Source: Welwitschia mirabilis
Taxonomy: Eukaryota > Gnetophyta > Gnetopsida > Welwitschiales
DNA: 39,016 nt
NCBI GenBank assembly: GCA_051453625.1
Contig: JBOZIK010000001.1
Span: 228,776,100-228,815,115 of the forward strand
Reading direction: 5' to 3'
Shown one piece after another: positions 23,684 through 33,031 of this stretch. The notes under the pieces are model-generated. The model ran no database searches. It was not told the DNA's origin and saw only the letters and a list, made by a program, of their open reading frames with translations. Made by a program: the position numbers and the translations under genes. Within the stretch, counting starts at the first letter, position 1, and each line of letters begins with the position of its first letter.

Positions 23684-24090
23684 TTAAGGTATTTATCAAT
23701 AAATGTCCTACTAGCCACTTCTTAATGCATTTTTATAGAAATGCCTTAATAGGTTGTCTTGTAAGGTGCTTTTAAATGTCTTAAAATAATGCATTTTAAG
23801 GCACTTCTAAAAGTGCCTTTATAAATAATTTTACCACATTTAAGGTGCTTCTAGAAGCATCTTTAAGAATTACATTTTAAGGCATTTTTAGGAAAATGCC
23901 CTAAAAGATAGTTGTTTAGGGCATTTATAAAGAAATGCCTTAAAAGTAGCCCTTTAGGGTGTTTATAATGAAATTCCTTAAACTCCTATAAGAAATTATG
24001 AAAAATATTTCTAGGGAGTTTTTTAAGCATTTACAAAATTTCTAGGGCCTTCTAAGACATTTTATAAGTGCCTTAAATTTCTAGGGGTGA
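23684..24090. repeat. Array of about nine short imperfect palindromes
   Basis: Roughly every 40-45 bases there is a hairpin of the type TTAAGGCATTTTTAGAAATGCCTTAA, varying in sequence but keeping its symmetry. The best has 9-base perfect arms, AAGGCACTT (23798-23806) and AAGTGCCTT (23811-23819). Others pair GGCATTTT with AAAATGCC (23881-23898) and GGCATTT with AAATGCC (23920-23939). The right edge reads TTCTAGGGGTGAAA, which on the minus strand is CACCCCTAGAAATTTAAGGC, reminiscent of a CACTA-type end. Dense subterminal repeats in both orientations are a hallmark of CACTA ends. It replaces or interrupts the place where the neighbouring copia element should have its 3' LTR. Confidence 0.65.
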
Positions 24091-24229
24091 AATTAAGAAA
24101 GGATGAGGTGAAGTTAAGAGATAGGGGATTGTCAATCTTTAGATAGGTGAAGAGGGATAAGTTTTAGGCTTATGAAGATAGGATAAGAGGGTAATAGGTC
24201 AAGATATGGCCCGAAATTGAGAGATTTAC

Positions 24230-24653
24230 ATAATAACATAAATATATCTTGGGAGAGAGGTTTGATGAATGTATCTGCTAGTTGTTATTTTATGGAAACA
24301 TATTCAAGTTGGATGTCCTTACTTTCCATATGATTCTTAATGAAATAATGTTAGATACTAATGTTTTTAATTTAATAGTAAAGAATAAAATTCTTAAATA
24401 TTATGATGTCACTAGATTTACCATAAAAGATATATTTATTAGACTCATGAATATATAAATGTTTTAACACATTATGGTTCCATAGGATTTGAACAACACA
24501 ACTACTAAATGCTCTATACTTAGCTTCTATAGTGAAAAGCAAAATAAATTTTTGTTTTTTACATGACCCCAAGAATAAATAGTAATCACTAGTATGTTTT
24601 CTATCATGTTTAGAACTATCCCAATTAGCATCAAAGAAAGTAAACAAATGCAA
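24230..24653 (-). pseudogene. copia RNase H and polyprotein C-terminus
   Basis: A 93-codon open frame at 24653-24372 reads FFDANWDSSKHDRKHTSDYY and later IEAKYRAFSSC, the copia RNase H signature (D-A-D-W-A, D-R-K-S-T-S-G-Y, A-E-A-E-Y-R-A). The first Asp and the Glu are kept. The later C-D-N catalytic segment is changed to YGKSSD, losing that Asp. After a frameshift, translation continues as HYFIKNHMESKDIQLEYVSI, a stop, then QLADTFIKPLSQDIF, the standard end of copia polyproteins. RNase H removes RNA from the RNA:DNA hybrid during reverse transcription; this copy cannot be active. Confidence 0.85.
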
Positions 24654-24879
24654 ACTAGGTTCTTTAGGAAACTAAATGTCATAGTTTAAGGTGGAATTCA
24701 CATAACTCAAGATGTTAATATTCTTTAAATAAGATTATTTTTATTTTAATTAATTTATGGCATATAGTCCAATAAAAAAAGCAATGTTTCATCTAATTAT
24801 AGTGAGATAAAGGATGCTTCTAATCATGCTCTAGTATATCTTTGGATCTACATCCTTTCATTTTTCATCAATGTCAATT

Positions 24880-25620
24880 TTGTCATTAGTTTTTACTAAT
24901 ATAAACATTAATTTATTATGTCCCATCCCAAACTCCTTTACTACTTAACTTACAAATCATTGTTGTGATATAAAACTCCATCCTTTCTTTGTTTAATCTA
25001 TAAAGTAAGAAGTATTTAAAGCTCGCCTAGATGGTTCATCTTTAAATGATCGCTTATTAGTTTTGCAAATCCATGAGATAAAGAATATAAACTAGATCTA
25101 CAGATTATATAATCAAGATAATTTTGAAAATCTAATTTAGTTTTTTTAAAGAATAAAGTCTTATCTATCTTACCTCTAATAATCTTATTCTTAAAAAAAA
25201 AAAAGAATTAAGTTTTTCATACTATGCATGGGAGGCTTTTTTTAATCCAAGAAGATTCTTCTTTAACTTGTATACATCATTAGGAGGACTTGGTTCTTTA
25301 AAAATAAAGAGTTATTTCACATATACTAATTCATTTAATATTCCATTCAACAAGGTTCTTTTCACTTTTGTTTGATAAATTTTAAAGTTATAAAAATAAG
25401 ATAATATAAGGAACATGTTTATGATTCTAATCTAACTACTAAGAAAAATGTTTTTTCAAAATCTATACCTTCCATTTGTGAGTATTCTTGAGATATCAAC
25501 CTTTCTTTATTTCTTACTAATTTAGATTTTTAATTTATTTTACTCTTAAATATCAATTTTATACTAATTACATTATGATCCATGGGTCTAAAAATAAGCT
25601 CCCAAACTTCACTTTTCTTA
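24880..25620 (-). pseudogene. copia reverse transcriptase remnant
   Basis: The frame begins near 25620 with SEVWELIFRPMDHNVI, equivalent to the E-V-W-x-L-V-P-R-P motif, and continues RNKERLISQEYSQMEGIDFE, the R-N-K-A-R-L-V-A-x-G-Y-x-Q motif. Further on are VYKLKKNLLGLKKA (25230-25275) and RGKIDKTLFF. The catalytic Y-V-D-D box is represented by YLDY at about 25106-25120, so the second Asp is lost. IKQRKDG near 24980 matches the G-L-Q-I-x-Q segment. Many stops and frame changes interrupt it. In an active element the enzyme copies element RNA into DNA in the virus-like particle. Confidence 0.85.
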
Positions 25621-25839
25621 AATTAGTTTAATTATTGTTACATGAAATTGATTAAATTTTCATCATTTTTGGATTTTTAAAAATTCTTAGATTTTAAGAT
25701 AAAGGGAAAAAACACACATTTTCACATATTTAGCTTCTTATCTTTATCTTATTAATGATATCACCTATGAATAAGTGCATTAATACATCTTTAAATGTAA
25801 TGATGTTCTTGAATTTTAGTTGAGGGAAGATGTGGTTTA

Positions 25840-26163
25840 TTACTTAGGTGATGAAGAAGGACTGGAGCAGTGGAAGTAGAGGCTTGAGTGTTTTGACTTT
25901 ATTATTTCAATGGTCAACACTACTTCTTCATCTTCTTCTTTAACATTATTCCCTCCTTCATTAATTTTTACATGCATACACTCTTCCATTTCACCTGAGC
26001 TTAAGTTAAATACTCTATATGACTTACTCATCTCTAAGTAATTAAGGAAAGTTACTTTTACTATTTTAGAATGGAATTTCTTTATATTCTTAGCATTCTT
26101 AAATATGTAACATTTACTTCCAAAGATCTTAAAATATGAAACATTAGGTCTATCACCTTCCAT
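25840..26163 (-). pseudogene. copia integrase C-terminal fragment
   Basis: An open frame of 107 codons reads RPNVSYFKIFGSKCYIF, then KKFHSKIVKVTFLNY and SKSYRVFNLSSGEMEECMHV. This is the conserved copia segment (K-P-N-V-S-Y-F-R-V-F-G-C-K-C, G-x-F-L-G-Y-S, S-K-A-Y-R-V-F-N, V-E-E-S-x-H-V) between the integrase core and reverse transcriptase. It is the longest undamaged piece of the polyprotein. The Met is internal, not a start. The end of the frame turns acidic (EEDEEVV), like the linker before reverse transcriptase. Confidence 0.85.
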
Positions 26164-26289
26164 AACTCATTGGAAGTCTTAATTCCTCCTAGTATAAAGA
26201 AAGCATGGTTCAAAATATAGAAAGAACTATTAAATGCATTAGTCCAAAATCTATTAATCATATTCTTTTCTTATAACATTGTGCTAATC

Positions 26290-27190
26290 ATTTCTTAAAG
26301 AACTTCATTTTCCCTTCTATCAATCCATTTTTTTAGGTATTTTAGAATTTAAGAACTCATGGACAATGCTCTTCTATTGATACCATCTTTAATACTCCTG
26401 ATTTTTAAACTCATTACCATGATCACTTATTATTTTCTTTATTTTGAAATTATTTTTATCTTTAAATCTCTTTTACAATACTTCAAATTTGTCAAAGGCC
26501 TCATTTTTTATTTAAGAACATAATCCATGGAAATCTAGAGTAATCATCCACTATCACTAAGATAAACTTCTTAGTACTAATACTTTCAATAGGATCTGAT
26601 CCTACCAAGTTTAAGTGAAGAAATTTTAACACTCTTTAGGAGTTTATTTGTTTAATCTTAGGGATATTTTATAGGTTTGCTATTTTAATTTATAGGCCTT
26701 ACATATCTCTCCTTTTATTTTGTTCATTTTTGGCATACACTTAACTAGATCATGTTTTACAATATTATAAATATATTTGTAATTAATATGATTTAGAAAT
26801 GTATGTCAAAGTTTAATTTTACTAAAGGAGGTAAAAAAAAGTATTTAATTCCTATTGGTTATTTAATTGAATAAAAAATCATCATTTTTATCACTATAAA
26901 AAATTACTCTACCACTTTTATCTAACACATGATAATTGGGTGCACTGAAAAAAATGTATGTACCTATGTCACATACTTGCCTAATGCTAAGAAGGTTATG
27001 TTTTATCCTATTTACATATATCACATATGAATGGTAGTAAAATCATTTCCTCTAACATATCTAATGGCTTTCATTACTACCTTGCCATTTTCTTCAAAGT
27101 GATTACACCTTCATTACATTTTCCATGTTTGTAAGCTTGCTAGCATTCCTAGTTATATGCCTTAAACATACACTATCAAAATACAATTGG
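26290..27190 (-). pseudogene. copia protease/integrase remnant
   Basis: Near 27190-27095 the frame reads YFDSVCLRHITRNASKL, matching W-x-L-D-S-G-C-S-x-H-M-T-G, the protease active-site region with its Asp kept and the following Gly changed to Val. IKHNLLSIRQVCDIG follows at about 26955-27025 (consensus L-K-H-N-L-L-S-I-S-Q-L-C-D). The integrase core is clear at 26505-26565, LVIVDDYSRFPWIMFLNKK, and at 26402-26435, IISDHGNEFKN, keeping two catalytic acids. The third acidic position near 26330 falls in a region with weak alignment. Stops and frameshifts are frequent. Confidence 0.8.
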
Positions 27191-27499
27191 ACATCCTTAT
27201 TAGTAGATAGGATTATCTAAATTAATAAAATTCTATGAATTTTACTAGTACTCCATCTACTATCAAAGTTTTAAACTATCAAACTTTAAAAACATATTCC
27301 TAACATGGAAAGTTAATTTAGTGTGTTTAAATCTATTAAAAAAGTACCATGTAATATATCTCCTACTCTTTTTATCAAATTTAACTTTATGTGAGTAGGA
27401 TTGAACATCACCTAATTTGTAGCTCTTTGTAAGGGATTCTTTACCATTAAAGATAGATTAATATTTTTTTGAATAGGTAGGAACAATAAAATATGAGAA

Positions 27500-29099
27500 A
27501 GGTGGTACAAATCCCAATCCACTCTTGTTACTAGGAGTTATTTATTTGATCAACAAGGTCTTCAAATAATGATTACCTATAAAGAATTTCAAGATAATAT
27601 CATGCAATTTATTAATCTTGAATGACAAACACTTGCATTTATGTTTTCTTACTTTAGAGACATCTTGAATATATTTAGCTTTTTATCATAATATGCTACC
27701 TTGTTTTCCATCTCCTTCTTTGCATGATCCAATTGAGATGACCTTCTTTTCTTAATTAATTCAAGTCACATCTTTCTCGAGATGAGATTTATCCTTAAGA
27801 ATTCGTTTAATTTGATTATATAGCTCATGATAGGATTCACTCAAGAAGTCATCATGTTCATCATTCTCTACCTGATCATCATTCACATGTTCCATCATGA
27901 TTTCCTCTTCATCTTTGATATGGAAGAACTAATCCTTTTCATCATCACCAACATCATTACATATATGATTTAAGGTACTTCCTAATTCTAATTCATTAGG
28001 GTTATCTAAATCCAAATCCAGATCATTATTAATTTCAAGTAAAAGTATAACATTATAAGAAATGAAATCTATTAATAAGGATAACCTCTTTTTATTTTAG
28101 TCTTCTTCTTTATTACAGTCATCATTATTATCCCAAGTGATCCCATTGTATTTTTTTCTTAGAATCCTTTAGTGTGATCTTTTTTCTATTGTTATAATAT
28201 TTGGTAGCCATATGAGCAAATACTTCACATGCATAGCATTATGTGCTTTTTTTCTTTGGCCTACCCTTTGATTTATCATATGTTTATTTATGTTTCTTCT
28301 AGCGTTTTTTATTTCATACCTATTAATATTTTCTTGAATTTCCTAGTGAATAAGGCTATTTATTCATCTAAGTCAAAATTATATTTAGAATATGAAGAAC
28401 TAAAGTATCATTTTTTATCTTAGTATGAGTAATTTTATTAACATTTAAAGGCATACCTTTACCGTTGTTACCATTATAGAGATGTCTTAGTTCAAAGGTT
28501 ATTATATCACTTATCAAGTATTTCATCTTGATCCTCTTGACAATTTTAATATTATTAATGGAAATAATCTTGTTTTCATAATCCTTTAAAAGATATCTCA
28601 AGATTTTTTGACAATTTTGGTAGTTGTAAATGGTTCCCTAAGCCCTCATAAATCATTAACTATGTCAACTATCTTCTTATCAAAATCTTTAAAGGTTTTA
28701 TCTTTTTTCATCCTTATTTATTCAAATTATGTTATGAGAATTTATTTATTTGTTTTCTTAATTTGTTTTTTTCTTTCATAGATGACTTAAAAATAATCCC
28801 AAATTTCTTTAGTAGTAGAATAATTTATTGCCTTTTTATAATCCTCTAGATTTATCTCATAATATCTTGCATTCATGGACTTCTTATTTAACATTTCATG
28901 GTTATTATTTATGTTCTTTCATTAGCCTTTTTTAAAATAATTATGACATTTATAACTTCCCTATTTTTCTTGTCAATGAAGTGTATTCTTCCTCTAGAAT
29001 GATCTAGCAGTTAAAACTCATAACTTAAATAAGAACCTGCATTATAGAATTTCAAAATTCATAGTTGCTATCATTGAAGTAAGGAAGACAATTAATTAG
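27500..29099 (-). pseudogene. copia gag remnant with zinc knuckle
   Basis: Gag begins near 29099 with LPYFNDSNYEFW, the P-x-F-N-G-x-N-Y-x-x-W motif of copia Gag. INYSTTKEIWDYF (about 28810-28850) matches A-x-T-A-K-E-I-W-D-x-L. A 77-codon open frame at 28601-28368, beginning MRYLLKDYENKI and running to FELRHL, corresponds to the I-L-R-S-L-P to T-Y-E region. The CCHC zinc knuckle at 28238-28190 is CYACEVFAHMATKYY, with the last Cys now Tyr. An acidic, helical part follows (SYHELYNQIKRILKDKSHLE at 27775-27850), then KSGLGFVPPF (27505-27540). Intact Gag packages element RNA in cytoplasmic particles. Confidence 0.8.
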
Positions 29100-29163
29100 T
29101 TTACCTTCCATCTTTAATTTCTTATCAAAAATTAAAAATATATATAAATATTTACATTAAATA

Positions 29164-29175
29164 TTTGATACTAAT
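29164..29175 (-). other. Primer-binding site of the copia element
   Basis: On the minus strand ATTAGTATCAAA directly follows the LTR end, a decayed form of ATTGGTATCAGAGC, the site pairing with initiator Met-tRNA. Its position fixes both the LTR boundary and the strand of the element. Confidence 0.7.
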
Positions 29176-30531
29176 TGTTAAGATCAGTTATCCTATAAGG
29201 AAGAGGTAAATAGGATTGAAATGTAGTCATGTTCAGTTTTGACTATTTAATAATGCTTAAACACTGGAATGAATGATAACAAATAAGATTTACACTAGTG
29301 ATACTATAAATTAAGTATAATTAAATAGAACAAAAATGAAAAATAATAAGCATAAAAAAAGCATAAAAAATTAGAAAACAAGCTCTTCCCATTTATTAAG
29401 AAATGTTTTTCAACCAGTAACTCTAATGGAAACTTGTGTTCCTCCTCTACTAAGGATGCAATGGAATTTTATGGTAATCCTCAACCTTTAAGTAAGCTTA
29501 ATAACTTCTTCTATAATCAAAGGAAGTATATTAAGTAAGATAGAAAGATAATTAACATGTAATACTATAATTAAGTATAATAATCAAATAATCAAACATT
29601 CTTTACAAGTACAATAATGTTTTAGTTATATAGTAAGTGAATCCTAACTATTGTACATCAAGTTTTTAAGAAGTATATCTATTGTAGAGGTTAAAATGGT
29701 TTTTTTAACCTTCTAATGCATCTAAAAAATAATCAAAATTTACTTCTAATATATGCTTATAATGATAGCCAAGTGTATACCAATCCACCCTTAATAAGAG
29801 CTAGTTGATCCCTTTAGCCAGTCAACCCTTTGACAAGAGTTGGTCAACTCCTTTAGTCAATTAACTCTTACTTTTAACCTATTAACCTATGAGTGAGATA
29901 TTATAATAAAATTAATTTTCAAGTACTTGATTCTATGAGATGCTAGTTAATGGATTAAATGTAATGTGCATAACTTTTGTAATAAGCAGTTGACACCCAA
30001 ATGCAAACAATTGACTGTTTAAGAATGTGTTTCATTCTATGGAAAGAAGATGTTCATTTCATACACTATTAATTGCTTATTCATTTCCTACATTTCATCT
30101 ATTTTTCATTTAGTTAATTTCTTTATCCAAGCTAATCACTTTCATAATCTACTCTTCTTCTTGGTTAATTTTATCCTTATGTGTGAAAGCATCAGAGCTA
30201 CTTTATGAATCGTAGAAGACATTCAAGGAATCATCTTTAATTTACTAAGAATTTGATTTTTCATTAATAGGTAATCAAAATATGAAATAGGTCTATTATA
30301 TTTATAGCCCTTCTAGAGTTACTCTTTTAGTTTCTTTACAAATTTTCATAAATGAAAGGAATAATTTTCTATTATAATTTAGAAAAAGCTCTATTCCATT
30401 ATTATTCTTAAATAATTCTTAATAAAAATTCTAAATATATTAAAAGGAAAAATTACATTCTTATTAGGATTTTATATTTCCAATTAATGTTAAACTAATA
30501 TGATCTTTATAGAATGAAATGTGATTTTACA
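29176..30531 (-). mobile_element. copia 5' LTR
   Basis: On the + strand the segment starts TGTTAAGATC and ends GATTTTACA, giving the TG...CA ends of an LTR. The inner end touches the PBS. The length, about 1.36 kb, suits a SIRE-type LTR. A TATA box on the minus strand (30299-30306) lies about 230 bases from the outer end. Several GTTGACC/GTCAACC-like words occur around 29810-29885. The outer end was set by the TG...CA rule and by the start of a different LTR just beyond it, so it may be off by a few bases. Confidence 0.6.
30299..30306 (-). promoter_or_regulatory. copia LTR TATA box
   Basis: On the minus strand GGGCTATAAATATAATAGAC contains TATAAATA in the proper orientation and place for the U3 promoter of the LTR at 29176-30531. 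Confidence 0.5.
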
Positions 30532-31049
30532 GATGTAAGAATCTGAAGGATCCATAATCACAAGATAGTTAAGATTTAGACATGTTCTAATTAAAGTAAG
30601 TTGATTTTCTATCTAAGGACTTAAAGTAAAAGTCAACCAAACCTAGAAATAAACAATTTGGACTACTTCATATGGGGTCGACCGAATCTTTATGGGGTAG
30701 ACAGAACCTAGAAATGAATTTTTCAAGCTTCTCCATATGCACTCTGTCGTATGGAGTTGACTGGACTCCTATGGGGTTGATCAGATCTAACCAAAAGTGC
30801 TTGATCAAATTCTAGATAAGGGTGATCATACTAGGTAACATAACTTACTTAGGTTAACCAGATGATAAAGGGGATAACCAAATTAAGTAACGTGAGTCAC
30901 TCAGGTTAACTAGATATTTCAAGGGATCAACTGATTAGAATGGAAGAGAAAATTTTCAAATAGTTTTCTAATCATTATTTCATCTAATTTATCTATTACA
31001 AATGTCAAATTACCTCTTAACTATCTAATAGATATATTTTAGGGAAATC

Positions 31050-31057
31050 TATTTAAA
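31050..31057 (+). promoter_or_regulatory. TATA box of + strand copia LTR
   Basis: TATTTAAA followed by GAGGTCACACTC, about 520 bases into the LTR and upstream of the tandem repeat, where the U3/R junction is expected. Confidence 0.45.
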
Positions 31058-31272
31058 GAGGTCACACTCAAAAACCTTATTTCCTTAACATTAAATGGAT
31101 TTTGAAAATAAGATTGCACTCTTAATTTGAAATTCTTATCTTTGTAACATCATTCTTCTCTTACTCAGTACATAACTTTGTACTAAATTTGAGTAATAAG
31201 GCTTTATTATTAGTTCTTGTATTCGAGTAACTTAGAGCATTAAGGCTTCATTCCCTCACTCACCCTTGTGCA

Positions 31273-31450
31273 TTTTATTGAGGTTGAGACTTAGCCTATA
31301 AAAGTCTATTTTATTGAGATTGAGACTTAGCTTGTAAAAGTCTTTTTATGAAGGTTGAAACTTAGCCTACAAAAGTTCAATCTCTAAAGGTTGAGACTTA
31401 TCCTAAAAAAGTCTGCTTTATAAGGTTAAAGGTTAGCCTTAAAAACCTAG
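31273..31450 (+). repeat. Five-copy, 36-bp tandem repeat in LTR
   Basis: Five diverged units of about 36 bases, built on GGTTGAGACTTAGCCTATAA and then AAGTCT. They begin near 31273, 31308, 31344, 31380 and 31416, the last the most diverged. The array sits about 220 bases downstream of the LTR TATA box, so it would be transcribed as leader. Confidence 0.8.
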
Positions 31451-31820
31451 TGGATAGTGAAGTAACAGAGATTTAGAACAGTCTCAATTATTAACTGTCT
31501 TCTAAGAGTGGATTATAATGTATCCCAAACTACTATAAATCTTGTCTTGTGAATTTCTTTGGTTCTCCTTTTAAGGTCCTAAAGTTATATCTTTATCTAT
31601 TTTTAAAAAACTCTCCAACATTTTTTGGTTTCTTTTCAAGAAAATGTAATAATTCTAATTATTTATTTTTTAATAAATTATTTCTTTCTAATAAAAATCA
31701 TATTCTTGTAGGATTTTATTTTTTCCATTTACTTTTGATGATACTTAAGATTCATTCTTGTTTTTCTAAATTCACCATTGAATTACTATTTTTTATTCAT
31801 ACTTGTATTAAGTAGCAACT

Positions 31821-32998
31821 AATACGTTTGTGAAAATTTCATGAAAGGGTCCTATCTTTTGTATATTTTGAGTTGAATTTTATTTTTTTACTTTTTTTTT
31901 ATTATTTTACATAAAAACTTTCTTTTGAACTACTAAAAAGGATAAAAGTCTATTACAATAATAAAATTAAAAGGCTAAAGGAAATATTTGACTAAGTTTT
32001 ACCTACTTCAAAATGCTATACATTTGGAAAATTCATTTGATTAGTGATTAAGAAAGTAATGTTTAAAATCCTTAAGAACCTATAAGATTAGAAACACTGG
32101 AGATTGATTTTTTTTTTCCATTTCATTTGAAGCTAGAAAATCTAATTCTTCTTTCCATTCTATTAACTATTTATCTTTATAATTTAAGACTTTTTATTGA
32201 TAATATCTATCCTAGTTAATATTCCTTTCATAATCCAAGAATCCTCAAAAGTCATAATTAATAATTTAAGCCTCTTTAAACCCAATTATATCATCAACAT
32301 TCTCATAGATTAGACATTTTTTTAAGATAAGTATTAAAATGGATAGGCTCACAAAAATTCTTACCTATTATATAGCATATCTTTATTTAGACAAAAGTCA
32401 AGAAAAAATTAAATACAAAGAAACTTTTCATTATGTTATTTAAATATTAATGTACAAATTATTCTCATGTATCTTTTTAACTTAAATTTATTTATCCAAA
32501 CTGTTGTATATTAAAATAGCCAAATATCTAGATGGTTTACCTCATATCTTATTTCTTTTATTTAGAAAAGAAATAATATTAAAACTAGAAAATAATAAAT
32601 GTAAAAGATCTCCATCCTTCTAAGTCTTTACAATGATAAAACTTATCAAATATTAAAGAAATAAATTTTATAACTACTAAGCTATTTATCTATTTTATAG
32701 TTATTAAAATTTAAAAATCCATAGTAAAAAAGCCTAAGAGTTCATTTTGTTTAATTTTTACTAACTATATTATATTTTACATTCAAATAAGTAATTTTTC
32801 CTACTTCGCAAACTCATCTAAACTTTTTTCACTCTTTTATAAAAGGTTAACACTAATTAAAGCTTGATGTTAGTAAAAACAAAGATTATGTAGATAAGCT
32901 ATTTTTTATTTTTTTTACTTTTTTAATTTATTACTCTATCCTATATCCTTCTTTTCCTAATTTTACCAAGTTAATGATTTAAAGAACTTTTTAAACTT

Positions 32999-33031
<33 letters not shown>

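Larger units (their letters stand above)
24091..29175 (-). mobile_element. Decayed Ty1/copia internal region, SIRE/Maximus-like
   Basis: On the minus strand all domains of a copia polyprotein can be followed in order from the primer-binding site: gag with zinc knuckle, a coiled, acidic gag C-terminal part, protease/integrase junction, integrase core and C-terminus, reverse transcriptase, RNase H and the QLADTFIKPL-type tail. Every domain is broken by stops and frameshifts, so the element is long dead. The long gag extension after the zinc knuckle (SYHELYNQIK) and GLGF(V/N)P-type segment favour the SIRE/Maximus lineage. A 5' LTR follows at 29176. A 3' LTR is not visible; the palindrome array lies in its place. 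Confidence 0.85.
30534..31820 (+). mobile_element. Second copia-type LTR, + strand, apparently solo
   Basis: It begins TGTAAGAATC and runs to about 31820, near AAGTAGCAAC. The inside has GGGGTCGACCGAA-type words (30670-30790, and AT-decayed copies to 30930), a TATA box (31050), a 36-base tandem repeat (31273-31450), the AACCTAGTGGATAGTGAAGT and CTACTATAAATCTTGT blocks, and AATTCACC near the end. This order is that of SIRE-type copia LTRs. No coding region or clear PBS follows, so it is probably a solo LTR. The 88-codon ORF at 31549-31815 falls in its U5 part and is not a gene. The right boundary is approximate. Confidence 0.55.

Noticed and set aside
28229-28423. 64-codon + strand ORF
   Set aside because: Opposite-strand shadow of the copia gag region.
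31549-31815. 88-codon + strand ORF
   Set aside because: Lies in the U5 part of the + strand copia LTR; the Phe/Leu/Asn-rich text is T-rich leader translated.
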